Of a DNA stretch of 64,000 nucleotides, positions 27,153 to 37,600 are shown in pieces. The DNA comes from Pirellulales bacterium (GTDB lineage Bacteria > Planctomycetota > Planctomycetia > Pirellulales > JAEUIK01), in assembly GCA_019636335.1 (NCBI GenBank), contig JAHBXR010000015.1, positions 62,001 to 126,000 of the forward strand. Reading direction: 5' to 3'. A model generated the notes under the pieces. That model was not told the DNA's origin and ran no database searches. It saw nothing but the letters and a program-made list of their open reading frames with translations. The position numbers and the translations under genes were made by a program. How positions within the stretch are numbered: the stretch's first letter is position 1; each line of letters starts with the position of its first letter.

Positions 27153-28565
27153 TTAAATGTCATAGTACAGGCAGAACTCGTAAGGATGCGGCCGCAGACG
27201 CAGGGCATCGACCTCGTTCTTCTGCTTGTACCAGATCCAGGTCGAGATCACGTCCTCGGTGAAGACGTCGCCCCGGAGCAGGAACTCGTGATCGTTCTTG
27301 AGCGCGGTGAGCGCGTCGTCGAGCGAGCCCGGCGTCTTGGGCACCTTGGCCAGTTCTTCCGGCTCCAGATCGTAGATGTCCTTGTCGAGCGGTTCGCCCG
27401 GATGAATCTTGTTCTGGATGCCGTCGATCACCGCCATCAAGACGGCCGAGAAGGCCAAGTAAGGGTTGCAACTTGGATCGGGGCAGCGGAACTCGAGCCG
27501 CTTCGCCTTGGGGCTCGGGCTGTACATCGGAATGCGCACCGAAGCCGAGCGATTGCGCTGCGAGTAGGCCAGGTTTACCGGGGCCTCGAAGCCGGGGACG
27601 AGTCGCTTGTAGCTGTTCGTCGTGGGGTTGGTAAAGCCGAGGATCGCCGGCGCGTGCTTGAGCAGCCCGCCGATGCCATACATCGCGGTGTCGCTCAGCC
27701 CGGCGTAGCCCCCCCCGGCAAAGAGGGGCTTGTCTCCCTTCCACAACGAAATGTGGGTATGCATGCCCGAGCCATTGTCGCCGAAGAGGGGCTTGGGCAT
27801 GAAGGTCACGGTCTTGCCGTGCCGCAGGGCGACATTCTTGATGATGTACTTGTACATCAGCATGTAGTCGGCCATGCGGACCAGGTTCTGGAAGCGGAGA
27901 TCGATCTCGCACTGACCGCCCGTGGCGACCTCGTGGTGCTGCGCCTCGACGTCGAGCCCGCAGTCGATCATCGTCTGCATCATCTCGTTGCGGATATCCA
28001 TCAACGAGTCGGCCGGCGGCACGGGGAAATAACCTTCCTTGTGGCGGAGCTTGTAACCCAGGTTGGGGTGCTCCTCGCGGCCGCGATTCCATTCGGCCTC
28101 GATGCTATCGAGATGGTAGTAACCCTCGTGCGCGCGCTGGTCGAAGCGCACGTCGTCGAAGATGAAGAATTCGGCCTCGGGGCCGATGTAGCAGGTGTCG
28201 GCGATGCCCGTGCTCTTCAGGTAGTTGACCGCCTTGCGTGCCACGTTGCGCGGATCGCGCGTGTAGTCCTCGCGCGTGATGGGGTCCTGGATATTGCAGA
28301 TCATCACGAGCGTGGGGAGCTCGGTGAAGGGATCGAGGAAAGCCGTGTCGGGCTGCGGCACGATGAGCATGTCGCTCTCGTTGATCGCCTGCCAACCACG
28401 AATGCTCGAGCCATCGAAGCCGAGGCCATCCTCGAAGACATCGCCGTCGAGCTTGTTGACCGGAATCGTGAAATGTTGCCACAGCCCCGGAAAGTCCATG
28501 AACCGCAGATCCACGGCCTTGACGTCTTTCTCACGACACAGCGCTAGAACCTCTTGTGGAGTCAC
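27153..28565 (-). CDS. glnA: Glutamine synthetase type I
   Basis: The 470-residue length is normal for GSI. Visible landmarks are the beta-grasp FDGSSIRGW, the catalytic [20 protein letters not shown], the ATP-binding [10 protein letters not shown] region, the NRSASVRIP arginine loop, and [17 protein letters not shown]. The adenylylation-loop Tyr is present as DIYDLEPEE, so control by GlnE-type adenylylation is possible. The enzyme makes glutamine from glutamate, ammonia and ATP. I chose GTG at 28565 because GGAAAGGGGAG lies five bases upstream; the extra residues of the longer ORF would cover that site. A strong terminator follows at 27050-27088. Confidence 0.97.
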   Translation of the reverse strand: MTPQEVLALCREKDVKAVDLRFMDFPGLWQHFTIPVNKLDGDVFEDGLGFDGSSIRGWQAINESDMLIVPQPDTAFLDPFTELPTLVMICNIQDPITREDYTRDPRNVARKAVNYLKSTGIADTCYIGPEAEFFIFDDVRFDQRAHEGYYHLDSIEAEWNRGREEHPNLGYKLRHKEGYFPVPPADSLMDIRNEMMQTMIDCGLDVEAQHHEVATGGQCEIDLRFQNLVRMADYMLMYKYIIKNVALRHGKTVTFMPKPLFGDNGSGMHTHISLWKGDKPLFAGGGYAGLSDTAMYGIGGLLKHAPAILGFTNPTTNSYKRLVPGFEAPVNLAYSQRNRSASVRIPMYSPSPKAKRLEFRCPDPSCNPYLAFSAVLMAVIDGIQNKIHPGEPLDKDIYDLEPEELAKVPKTPGSLDDALTALKNDHEFLLRGDVFTEDVISTWIWYKQKNEVDALRLRPHPYEFCLYYDI

Positions 28566-28873
28566 GTTCGCTCCCCTTTCCAACAGATGTCCAAAAGATC
28601 CACGATATATCTGCTGCTCGGTGCTGCGTGTTGCGCCGCAAGCCCGTCGAAAACCGCCTGCAAGAAATCACCGCGCGCTGCCGCACGCTGGACAGACACC
28701 GTACCGTTCCAGGCCCACCGAACGAAAATCATAGCGCATCTGGCAAGGCATGCAATCTGCCGGCGCCAATTTTGGATGATTTTCGCCACAGGCACGCTGG
28801 CACCTCACCCGCGCGAAGCCTGCACGTGCAGACACCAGCGCAGCGCCGACAGGTGCGATGCGCGGCGAGGTGA
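28566..28873. other. Intergenic region upstream of glnA
   Basis: This 308-base stretch carries the glnA ribosome-binding site (28571-28581) and lies downstream of the MMPL gene on the same strand. I see no gene, no -24/-12 sigma54 promoter with correct spacing, and no clear terminator in it. Confidence 0.5.
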
Positions 28874-31300
28874 TTAGCGCCCCGCGCGCTCGGCCAGTTC
28901 GCCCGGTGCTTCCAGGGGCAGGCCGATCGGAGAATCGCCGTGCGACCGCCGGCCATGCTCGGACGGCCGCCGGCGTTCTTCGCGACGCGCCACGATTGCC
29001 AGAAACGCCGGCACGATCACCGGGCGCACGAAGAACGTATCGAGCAGAATGCCCAACGACAGGGCGAAGCCGAGCTCGAGCATGCCACGCAACGAACCGG
29101 TCATCATCGAGATGAACGAACCCGCCATGATCAGCCCACAACTACTGATAATGCCCCCCGTCTTTACCACGGCCAGGCGCAAGCCCTCGAGCGGGCCGTG
29201 CTCGGCCTGCTCTTCGAGCACGCGCGTCACCAGGTAGATGTTGTAGTCCTCGCCGATGGCCACGAGGATGACGAACAGGAAGATGGGCACTTTCCAGTCG
29301 AGGCCCTCGTACGTGCCGCTATAAAGGGTGGCGAAGACGGCCTCGGTAATGCCGATGGTAACCAGGTAGCTCACGATCACCGAGACGATCAGGTAGAGAC
29401 AGATCAGCGGTCGCCGCAAAATCAGCAAGAGCACGCCCAACACGGCGATGGTCACCAACTGCTGAATCACCCATTGGTCGCTGGTGGTGACCGCCTTCAG
29501 GTCGCGTTTGCCCGCCGTCGTGCCGGTAAAGTCGAACTCCGTGCCGAACCAGGGGGATCCCGCGGTCTGGCTCAGGTTCTGCAGCTTCGCATCGACGACG
29601 TTCAGCAATTCCTCGGCCTCGGGCGAGAAGGGATCCTTCTCGAAGATCAGATCGAAGCGCGTGATCTGCCCCTGCAACTCGGGCACCTGGGTGAGAAAGG
29701 TGCTGAGCGTGCGGTTGTGTTTCTTGGCCGCGACCTTGCGTTGCCCGCGCCGACTGAAGATGTTCGCATAGCCGGGCTTGTCTCCCAGCGGCTCGCTCAA
29801 GCTGCGCACGGCCACGACGCCGGGGACGTCCCACAACTGCTTCGTGAGCTCGGCGATGTGGATCTCGCCTTCGCGCGTGTCGAACTTGCCCTGCTGGTTG
29901 TAGGCGACCACGGTTACTGGCCCGACATCCCCCGCCGGGAAATGACGCCGGACGAGGTTCGTTCCCACGACGCTCGGGCGGTCCTGCTGCAATTCGTTCA
30001 GCAGGTTGTAGGTGATGTCGACGGAGAGTCCGCGCCAGGCGGGGTAGAGCATCAGCAAGATCGAGGCCGCCAGAATGACCCCCGGCCAGCGGATGATGAA
30101 ATGGCTGGCCCAATTCCAGAAACGATCCAACAAGCCGCTCAGGTGCAAGCCCTGGCGATTCTGCTGGCGTGCCGGAGCGAAGCCGAAGGGCCAGAACACC
30201 GCGGTGCCGCAGGCCCGCAGCATGGCCGGCGCGAAGGTCAAGCAGGCGATCAAGGTGATCAGCAGGCACAAGCCGATCACGGGCCCGCTGTAGCGGAATT
30301 TTCCGAAATCGGCGAAGTACATCATGCTCAGGCCGAGAATCGTCGTCAGCGCACTTCCGACCAGTGCTTCGCCCACGCTTCCCAGGGCCCGCTCGATCGC
30401 CTGCGACTTTTCGTAGCCGTGCTCGAGTTCCTCGCGATAGCGCGAAATCAGGAACAGCGAGAAGTCGGTGCCGCTGCCATAGAGAATCACCACCACGAAA
30501 ATCTTCGTCGTCTTGAAGATCTTGAAGTGTAGCCAGTCGCTGTGCGCGCTATAGTCGGCCAGCCAGGCGACGACATCGGTCGCCACGGAGACCGAGAGCA
30601 CGATGGCCGTCAGCGGAATAATCACCAAGAGGGGGGCCCGGTAGACGAACAGCAGGATCAAGAAGACGAGCACGATGGCCGTGATCTCGGTGCTTTCGAT
30701 GCTCTCCTTGGCCGAGCCGAGCATGTCGCCGCCGATGGCAGCCGAACCGCTAATGCCGAGATTCAGCCCGGCCGGAAAATGCGGATCCTGCCGAACGTCG
30801 TCGAGCGCGATCTGAAATTCATCGAGGAGGCGAATGTTGTCGGTCGCCATGAACTCGTTCGTCAACGAGAGGATGACGAGCGTCGCCTGCCCTCGATCGG
30901 AGACGGGACTCGTAAGCTTGCTGCCCAGCACCTCGGTGTTGTGGCTCCACACGGCCGCGATGGGAAGTGGAGTCTGTTCCTCGGCGGCCTCCTCGATCAG
31001 CTTCTCGAACTTCGAAGCCAGCTTGTCGGCGATGTAGTAATCGGCCGGAGTCAGTTCGCCGTCGGGACGCTCGACCACGAGCACTGCCTGGCTGCGCACC
31101 TTCGTGTCGGGGAACGCCTGCGCGAGCAGCGCTTCGCCGCGCACGCTCGTCATGCGGGGTGGCAGATAGGCGAGATCGCCGTCGTGCGTGACATCGTCCC
31201 AGCGGGGCGCCCACAGCTTGAGCCCCGCCGCCAGCACGATCCAGAACAGGATCACGACCTTCCAGTGCCGGGCGATGAAGGAGCCAAGACGGAAATACAT
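28874..31300 (-). CDS. MMPL-family RND transporter
   Basis: The 808-residue protein shows the duplicated RND layout: an N-terminal helix (HWKVVILFWIVLAAGLKLW), a large extracytoplasmic domain, five to six helices, a second large extracytoplasmic domain and a second helix bundle. The MmpL-type intramembrane motifs YGSGTDFSLFLISRYREEL and AIGEDYNIYLVTRVLEEQ provide the Asp residues used for proton coupling. MMPL proteins export lipids or lipid-like molecules. I chose the ATG at 31300 because it starts 10 residues before the first helix; the longer ORF adds about 59 residues of low-quality sequence. No ideal Shine-Dalgarno site is seen. The substrate cannot be told from context. Confidence 0.88.
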   Translation of the reverse strand: MYFRLGSFIARHWKVVILFWIVLAAGLKLWAPRWDDVTHDGDLAYLPPRMTSVRGEALLAQAFPDTKVRSQAVLVVERPDGELTPADYYIADKLASKFEKLIEEAAEEQTPLPIAAVWSHNTEVLGSKLTSPVSDRGQATLVILSLTNEFMATDNIRLLDEFQIALDDVRQDPHFPAGLNLGISGSAAIGGDMLGSAKESIESTEITAIVLVFLILLFVYRAPLLVIIPLTAIVLSVSVATDVVAWLADYSAHSDWLHFKIFKTTKIFVVVILYGSGTDFSLFLISRYREELEHGYEKSQAIERALGSVGEALVGSALTTILGLSMMYFADFGKFRYSGPVIGLCLLITLIACLTFAPAMLRACGTAVFWPFGFAPARQQNRQGLHLSGLLDRFWNWASHFIIRWPGVILAASILLMLYPAWRGLSVDITYNLLNELQQDRPSVVGTNLVRRHFPAGDVGPVTVVAYNQQGKFDTREGEIHIAELTKQLWDVPGVVAVRSLSEPLGDKPGYANIFSRRGQRKVAAKKHNRTLSTFLTQVPELQGQITRFDLIFEKDPFSPEAEELLNVVDAKLQNLSQTAGSPWFGTEFDFTGTTAGKRDLKAVTTSDQWVIQQLVTIAVLGVLLLILRRPLICLYLIVSVIVSYLVTIGITEAVFATLYSGTYEGLDWKVPIFLFVILVAIGEDYNIYLVTRVLEEQAEHGPLEGLRLAVVKTGGIISSCGLIMAGSFISMMTGSLRGMLELGFALSLGILLDTFFVRPVIVPAFLAIVARREERRRPSEHGRRSHGDSPIGLPLEAPGELAERAGR

Positions 31301-31818
31301 TGGGGGCTGCTCGACGTGATCTGCCGGTACTCTCGCCCCACCAGACCGCCTTCCCACGAGAGGCTGGCGCAGGCCAGATAAAGAAACACTGATCGTAACT
31401 TGATCGGCGGCCTCCTCCAAGCAGGGGCGCGCCGCAAACCAGGGGCAAACGGCCCGAAAACGGGGCCTTTCGTCCAAGCCTCGCTGCTTACGAAATCGTT
31501 AGAATACGCGCCAGCCGCACGACGACTTCCCGAATCGGCCTGCTCACATCGTGAACTCTCGATCCTCGGGAATTCAACTCCTCACAGACGCGAAGCGTGA
31601 CAACATCGTTCAACTGCCAGCGAGGGAGAGGTGGCACAGGCCGCCGGCCTGTGTTTCCGGGCTCGTTTCCCCACACACAGTCTGGCTGCCTGTGCCACTT
31701 GCCAGATTGCAGGAAGGCCGAGTCGCGGGTCTGGCGTGTGGGGATCGGTCTCGCGGCGTGGTAGCATGAATGGCTCCGCTGTCCCTGCCCTCGCCCCCCA
31801 GCCTTGCACGAGGTTCCC
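31301..31818. other. Divergent intergenic region with repeat copy
   Basis: The 518 bases between the MMPL gene and the PI-PLC-like gene hold one copy of the twin-palindrome repeat (31631-31698). Apart from that, I find no gene, RNA or convincing promoter. Confidence 0.5.
31631..31698 (-). repeat. Twin-palindrome intergenic repeat, copy 1 (inverted)
   Basis: Two short palindromes of the type CACAGGC…GCCTGTG sit inside 11-bp terminal arms (GTGGCACAGGC / GCCTGTGCCAC). Its reverse complement aligns with copies 2 and 3, with the CCGGCGG-centred half on the right. The spacer also shares GGAAAYGAG with copy 2, which confirms the orientation. Confidence 0.8.
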
Positions 31819-32757
31819 TTGCCGCAACTCACCTTACCCCGTTGGAATCGTTCGCTTCGAGCCCGCTTGGCTGTGATGGTCTTGTCGCTCGCCGTGGCGA
31901 GTCTCGCCGCCGAGCGTGCCGCGGCAGCCGACCACTCGGCGACGAATCCCTTTGCCGCGCACAATGCGTATCCCTACCGCCTGCTCCCCGACAAGCAAAA
32001 GTTCTCCCGGGCGCTCGACGCGGGGCTGAAATACGTCGAGGTCGACGTGACCTACGATCCGAACCGCAAGGCGATCGTGGCCACGCACGATAGCACGGCA
32101 CACGGCAATGAACCGGAACTGGGCGAGCTCATCGCGCCCCTCTGGGAACGCTGGGCCAAGACGCCTCCCGAAGACCACTACACGCTCGTCATCGACTTCA
32201 AGTCGGTCAGCCCCGAAATCGTCGAGGCCTTCAAGCAGGTCATCGAACCGCACGCGGAGTTGCTCTCGCGCCTGCCCAAGTCGGAGGGCGGAACGTTCGA
32301 GCCGCGACACATTACCGTTTGCCTCACGGGCGATACCGCGGCGCACCGCCTCTACGCCGATTCGATTCCCGCCGACGGCGAATACCTGGCCTTCGGCGAT
32401 CATGGCTCCGGAGCGTGGAAGGCGAACATTGCCGATTACGTGCCCAGCGCGCCGGCCGGCTTCGTCCGCTTTCTCACCTACGAGAAGCAAACCTTCATGG
32501 ATGCCGCCGACGCCAAAGGGAACGAGCACATCTCGGCGGAGCGGATGAAAGAGGCCGTGCGTCTGGCGAACGAGCGGGGTTATCGCATCCGCGTCTACAC
32601 GGTGAACCCGCCGCGGCGCGGGGGCGTGCTCGACGATGCCTACTGGTCGGCTTGCGTCGACAGCGGAGTCCACATGATCGCCACCGACGCCTATGAAATT
32701 GCCCGCGACTGGTGGAACGAGCGGGCGGAGAAGACCACGCCGGCCGCCCAGCCGTAA
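31819..32757 (+). CDS. Exported PI-PLC/GDPD-like phosphodiesterase domain protein
   Basis: The roughly 312-residue protein has a signal peptide (LRARLAVMVLSLAVASLAAERAAAA read in two parts) and a TIM-barrel phosphodiesterase-like core. Putative active-site pieces are AHNAYPY near the mature N-terminus, KYVEVDVTYD and ATHDST, followed by TLVIDFKS and a late RIRVYTVNPP strand. Family members cleave phosphodiester bonds in glycerophospho- or inositol lipids. I chose TTG at 31819, which has GAGG five bases upstream; TTG at 31804 is the alternative. The gene is bracketed by inverted copies of the twin-palindrome repeat. The exact substrate is unknown. Confidence 0.65.
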   Translation: MPQLTLPRWNRSLRARLAVMVLSLAVASLAAERAAAADHSATNPFAAHNAYPYRLLPDKQKFSRALDAGLKYVEVDVTYDPNRKAIVATHDSTAHGNEPELGELIAPLWERWAKTPPEDHYTLVIDFKSVSPEIVEAFKQVIEPHAELLSRLPKSEGGTFEPRHITVCLTGDTAAHRLYADSIPADGEYLAFGDHGSGAWKANIADYVPSAPAGFVRFLTYEKQTFMDAADAKGNEHISAERMKEAVRLANERGYRIRVYTVNPPRRGGVLDDAYWSACVDSGVHMIATDAYEIARDWWNERAEKTTPAAQP

Positions 32758-32795
32758 GGTATGCTTGGTGGAAGCAACCTTTTCATCTGGAAAAA

Positions 32796-32872
32796 GTGGC
32801 ACAGGCTGGCAGCCTGTGCGGAAATGAGAACCAAGCCAGAGTCAATCAACACAGGCCGGCGGCCTGTGCCAC
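32796..32872 (+). repeat. Twin-palindrome intergenic repeat, copy 2
   Basis: The left half GTGGCACAGGCTGGCAGCC and right half CACAGGCCGGCGGCCTGTG are separated by about 31 bases and bounded by GTGGCAC/GTGCCAC. The copy ends five bases before the chosen ATG of the BON-domain gene, so it replaces the normal Shine-Dalgarno region. Confidence 0.85.
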
Positions 32873-32877
32873 TTTCC

Positions 32878-33660
32878 ATGCCAGCACCACGCATTAGGCT
32901 GCGATCCTCGGTCGTATTTGCTGTCATCTCTGCCGCGCTTTCTCTGGTAGCCTTGCCAGCCCAGGCGCAGCTCTTTGGCGATCGCCCGCTGGGGAGCACG
33001 CTGAGTCGACGGCCCCAGCCCGGTTCGGCCGGACAACTGGAGGCCGCGGCGGCCGCCTCGCAGGGAGAGAGCATGGGGCTCGCCGGGCGGGTGGGCGCCT
33101 CGGTGGGAGAGTTGACGGGTATGGAGCGATTCGTACGCACCAACCGCACACGCAATGATTTCGTCGGTAGCGATCTCGCGGACCGCGTCGGCTTCATCGG
33201 TTCGATCCAGGGAAACACACGCGGCGCGATCCGCTCGGCCATCACGAACTTGCGCCCGCTCGTGAACGAACAGATCAATCGCATTCCGCCCGAACCGCTC
33301 ACGCGGCAGGCGCGTCCCTATGCCCCGCGTTACCAGATCGGCTTCGACTACCCCCTGCCTCCTAGCGAGGAAGTTGAGGCATCGCTGGCGCGGCAGTTGC
33401 TACGGGTGCCTGGTATGGAACGCCTGGGCCCGGTCGAGGTGTCAGTGGTTGGCCAGACGGCGATCCTACGTGGCGCTGTCGCATCTGAGCACCAGCGGGA
33501 CGTGGCGGAACAACTGGTGCTCCTTGAGCCCGGAATTCGGGAAGTCCAGAATGAGCTGACGGTGGGGCCGCCGGTTGAGTCACCATCGGTACGTGAGCTG
33601 CCTGAGGCGCCGGCGGCATCATCGCTTGGTACGCCCGTGGTGCCGGGGCTGGTCCCCTAG
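32878..33660 (+). CDS. Exported BON-domain protein
   Basis: The 260-residue protein starts with a good signal peptide (IRLRSSVVFAVISAALSLVA, cleavage after AQA). A low-complexity region and a conserved-looking middle segment (NRTRNDFVGSDLADRVGFIG) follow. The C-terminus is a BON domain (VEVSVVGQTAILRGAVASE, then QRDVAEQLVLLEPGIREVQN), a fold thought to bind phospholipid and found in OsmY and secretins. The ATG at 32878 gives the clean signal peptide, although it sits right after repeat copy 2 and has no Shine-Dalgarno site; ATG at 32824 is in frame but would run through the repeat. Its last 299 bases overlap the convergent Pro-rich ORF. Confidence 0.8.
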   Translation: MPAPRIRLRSSVVFAVISAALSLVALPAQAQLFGDRPLGSTLSRRPQPGSAGQLEAAAAASQGESMGLAGRVGASVGELTGMERFVRTNRTRNDFVGSDLADRVGFIGSIQGNTRGAIRSAITNLRPLVNEQINRIPPEPLTRQARPYAPRYQIGFDYPLPPSEEVEASLARQLLRVPGMERLGPVEVSVVGQTAILRGAVASEHQRDVAEQLVLLEPGIREVQNELTVGPPVESPSVRELPEAPAASSLGTPVVPGLVP

Positions 33661-34678
33661 CGGGCTGCGTTGCCGCGGGTTGCGGTTGCCAACCCGGCGG
33701 CTGTTGATAACCGGGCTGTGGTTGCCAGCCGGGTGGCGGTTGATAACCGGGCTGTGGCTGCCAGGCATTCTGAGGTTGCCACGGAGCAGACGCCTGCCAG
33801 GGTGTCGGTGTTTGCCAGGGTTGTTGCGGCTGGCCCACCGCCGGTAACGGCGCGACGACCGACGATCCAGCGCTGGCTTGCATTTGCACTGACCGAGACG
33901 GCACCGCCGACATGATGCCCGGCGCTATGTCGATCGTCGACGTCGTCATACGCTGCCGATGATCTGGTGGCAGCGGCAATCCGGCCACCTGGGGAAACTG
34001 TCCCGCGGAGATCATGTGCGAAGCCGCCTGCACGCCCAACGGCGCTGGCGGAGCTTGTTCGACCACCGTTGGCGCGATGCCCGGCAGAATCTGCGTGTTG
34101 ATCTGCGACGTGACGACGTTGCCTTCCTTCGACTCGAAGCGTGCCACCAGGCTGATCTTGCGCTGGGGGCCGCCCACCTCATCCCACGGAATCCACACGC
34201 TGTACGAATGCCCGATCTTCGACTTGCTGTAATGCTCGGGCATCTGCTCTTCGGTGAAGACGTATTTGCGGTCGGGCGTGCAGTTCGTACCGTCGCGGTT
34301 CGTGTCGTCGAAGGTGAAGACCATCAACTCGCCGGCGACCTTGATCGGTTGATCCGAGCGGCGTTCGTAGTACATCAATCGCCCGCCGAACCCGCGCACC
34401 GCCGGCTTGCCGGGCCGATTCAATACCGTGTGCGTCCACACCGCCACCATCCGATCGGGTTCGCGTGGCTTGGCTTTTTCCGACCAGGGAATCGACTCGC
34501 GCAGGTCGAAACCGTCGGCCCGGGCAGCACGCATCGAGTCGTGCGTGCCGATGCCCGTTGCCAGCAGCACGAGAGTCGCGCCACTCAACAGGCGCAGGCA
34601 ACGTCGCGACAGGCCAACCCGAGGGCTGGTCCGCGAGGCGGCCTGCTGCTGGCACGGTTGTCGAGCGGATCGATTCAT
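33362..34678 (-). CDS. Exported Pro-rich protein of unknown function, last gene of secretion operon
   Basis: The 438-residue ORF has a signal peptide (CLRLLSGATLVLLATGIGTH), a conserved-looking globular part (about residues 60-200, VAGELMVFTFDDTNRDG to RKISLVARFESKEG), and a long Pro/Gln/Ala-rich tail. The tail contains 12-residue repeats such as QPGYQQPPGWQP. The ATG at 34678 has GAGGAAGAG upstream and lies 14 bases after the secretin stop, so it belongs to the type II secretion operon. The last 100 codons lie antisense to the BON-domain coding sequence; the tail composition remains Pro-rich there, so I keep the full ORF but the true end is less certain. I do not recognise the family. Confidence 0.7.
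   Translation of the reverse strand: MNRSARQPCQQQAASRTSPRVGLSRRCLRLLSGATLVLLATGIGTHDSMRAARADGFDLRESIPWSEKAKPREPDRMVAVWTHTVLNRPGKPAVRGFGGRLMYYERRSDQPIKVAGELMVFTFDDTNRDGTNCTPDRKYVFTEEQMPEHYSKSKIGHSYSVWIPWDEVGGPQRKISLVARFESKEGNVVTSQINTQILPGIAPTVVEQAPPAPLGVQAASHMISAGQFPQVAGLPLPPDHRQRMTTSTIDIAPGIMSAVPSRSVQMQASAGSSVVAPLPAVGQPQQPWQTPTPWQASAPWQPQNAWQPQPGYQPPPGWQPQPGYQQPPGWQPQPAATQPARGPAPAPRAYQAMMPPAPQAAHVPMVTQPAAPPSAHSGLPEFRAQGAPVVPPRPAGAQMRQRHVGSPSGQPLTPRPGPGVPYQAPVATAAPAMPQLPR
33685..33756. repeat. Two 36-bp tandem repeats
   Basis: Two adjacent 36-base units (33685-33720 and 33721-33756), differing at only a few positions, encode the 12-residue Pro/Gln/Gly/Trp repeat in the tail of the minus-strand Pro-rich protein. 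A degraded third unit follows. Confidence 0.85.
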
Positions 34679-34692
34679 TGCGTAGCTCTTCC

Positions 34693-37600
34693 TCAGTTGC
34701 CGTTCGGCGGTAGTACCCTGCGTGAAGTAGGACTCGCCACGACCGGCGCCGTCGCGGGCGCGACCAGGTTCACCGGCGCCGCGTGGGGCGGCCTGGCCTC
34801 TCCCATGGCGTCTGGCACCGGCAAGGGGCGCGAGCCCGGCGCCGGCAGCAGCTCTTCTCCGCCGATACGGGGACCTTCAGCCGGCGCCGCGTTTCCCTGG
34901 GGAGCAGGGAAGTAGGGCACGGCGGGCACATTCTCGGGCACGGCGTTCGGCGAATTCGCTCTGCCGGCGGGAATGCTCTCGGCCGGCACCGGGATGCCCT
35001 CGGCTCCCGGATCCTGATCCGGATAGATCACCTGAGTCGTCGACATGCAGTGCTCGCAATCGCCGCGACGGCAGATCTGGCACTCGCCGTGAATACGCTC
35101 GACATCGGCCAGGCACCAGCTCATGCGCGACGATTCGATCTGCTTCATCCGCTCGGCGTCCTCGCCGTTGCGAATGACGTGCGGCGTCAGAATGATCAGC
35201 AGCTCGGTGCGCTGGTTCTGCTCGAAATCGTAGCGAAACAAGTGCCCGAGGATGGGAATCGACGACAGGTAGGGGACGCGCCGCGTGGTCGTCACGTGAT
35301 TGCGGAAGATCAACCCGCCGAGCACGACGGTCTGCCCGTCGGCGGCACTGATCGTCGTTTGGGCGGTTTGCGTGCGAATGCGGGGCGAAAGGATCGGATC
35401 GCCATCGGTGTTCACCGCGATGGGAATGCCATCGGCGATGCGTCCCAACTCCGAGCGCTCGGCGTCGACCTCCATCACCACGTTGCCGTCCGGGCTGATG
35501 CGCGGCGTGACCCCCAGGATGAGCCCGACGTTGACCAGCTCGATGTTGTTTACCTGGCCGACCTGGTTGATCGTGGTGCCGGCGACGCGCGGCACGCGCT
35601 CGCCCACCTGAATGAACGAGGGCTGGTTGTCGAGCGTCATGATCTGCGGTCGGCTCAAGACCTCGACGCGCTGGCACTGCTTCAGGGCGCGAATCAGAAT
35701 GTTGATGCTCTCGTTGCTGGCACTGAGCACGAGCCCGCCGAAGCCAAGCTCGGCGTTGGTGCGACCGACCGAGAAGCTCGACAAGGCCTGTCCGGCGAGG
35801 TTCTCGCGCGTCGACATCGACTGCGCGCTGCCGCTATTGCCCAGGTTCTGATTGTTGAAATTGAACCCGGGAATCAGCGTGGTCGAGGTCTGATTGGCCG
35901 TTGTGCCAATGTCCACACCTGGATTGCGGGTATCGGTGGTGCCCGTCGAGCCTGTGGTGGCTAGGTTGCCGACGATGCCACGATCGAAGAGCAACGAGTC
36001 TTGCAGGCCCAACTCCACACCGAACTCGTCGATGTTGTCGAGCCGCACCTCGGCGATCAGCACCTGGATCAGCACCTGCGGCGGCTGCGCGTCGAGCTGC
36101 TCGACCAGCGTGCGAATATCGTCGAAGTAGCGCGGCGTCGCGCTGATAATCAGGCTATTGCTGACCGGCTCGGGCACGACCACCACTTCACGTTCGATCT
36201 GCTCGAAGGGACTCGGCGTGCCGGGCACGGCAATCTGAACCATGCGTTCGCTGCGGAGGAACTCATTCACGGCCAGCGCCACGTCGATGGCCGGTGAATT
36301 CTTCAGCCGGAAAACCTGGCTCTTGCGATCGCTGACGTCACTCTCGTCGAGCCGCAGCAGGATCGCCTCGACCACCTGCAACAAGCCGGCCGAGCCGGTG
36401 GCGATGATCGAGTTCGTGCGCAGATCGACGCTGAATCGCAGCGGAGCGAGCGAACCTTCGTCGGTCGGCCCGGCCAGCTCGGGTCCCAGAGCTGTCGTCG
36501 CCTGCGGCCCCAGCAGGGTGCGCATCATCTCGACCAGGGCGGCGGCGTCGCCATTCACGATCTTGAAGACCTTGATCTGCGCCGTCGCGGCGGGCATGCC
36601 GTCGAGCTGTTCGATCAACGCGGCCAACAGTTCCATGCTGTCGGCGGGCGCCGATACGAGCAGCGTGTTCGTGTGCCCGTCGGGCGTGACGCGGACATCG
36701 GAGAGGACTCCCGACTCCAACATGCGCTGTCCTTGCGCATCGACCGTGAGGAATTGGAGGATGGACTGCTTTTGCTGTGCCGCCGGCGTGCCGGGGGCCG
36801 TGCCGCGCAGGGCGTTCTCGAGAATCGGGGCCATGTCGGTGGCCAGCGTGTTGCGCAGCTTGAAGACGCGCAGTTGGTTGACCACCCCGCTCTTGCCCGA
36901 GTCGAGCCGTTCGATCAACAGCTCCACCTCGGCCAGGTCGCGGGGCACCGCCTGCACGATCAGCGAGTTCGACGCGGCGTCTGCCACGATGACCACTTTC
37001 GCCCCCAGCCCCAGGCGGTTCGTGAAGAACTGCTGGATCGTCGTTTGCGTCGCCACCGCGGGGGCATACTTCAAACGAAAGACGCGCAACTGCGTTTCGG
37101 CATCGACGGGCTGATCGAGCTTCTCGACCAACTCGCGCATCACTCGCAAGGCCTCGCCCCAGCCGACCAGGAGAATGGCATTCGGCTTGACCAGCGAGAT
37201 CGACGTCACGCGGCCTTGTCGACCGGCGAGCAGATCGGTCTGCACCTGGGTCAGCACCGTGGCGATGCCCGCCGCGGGGGCATGGCGCAAGTGATAGACT
37301 TCGATCTCCGGCTCGGTCTCGGCACTGATGCGTTCGATTTCTTGAATGATCCGCACGAGCTCGTCGACCTCGCGCTCGTCGCCGCTGAGGATCAACACGT
37401 CGAGATCAGGAAGGACCTCGATGTCCACATTGCCGCCGAGCTGTCGCAGGCGATCCTGCTGGGCGGCGGCCTCGGCATCGCCCGTGGGAGCATCCGGCGG
37501 AGGAGACGCCTCGGCCGGCGCGGGAGACGCACCGGGCTGCAGTAGCAAGTTGGCAAAGGCCACCGCGCCCGAAGGATCGGCGGTCGTCGTCGAGGCTGCC

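Noticed and set aside
28741-28754. TGGCAAGGCATGCA as a sigma54 promoter near glnA
   Set aside because: The GG to GC spacing is too short by two bases and it points away from glnA.
31631-32872. Twin-palindrome repeats as a CRISPR or integron attC array
   Set aside because: The copies are isolated, kilobases apart and variable in spacer, with no cas or integrase gene nearby.
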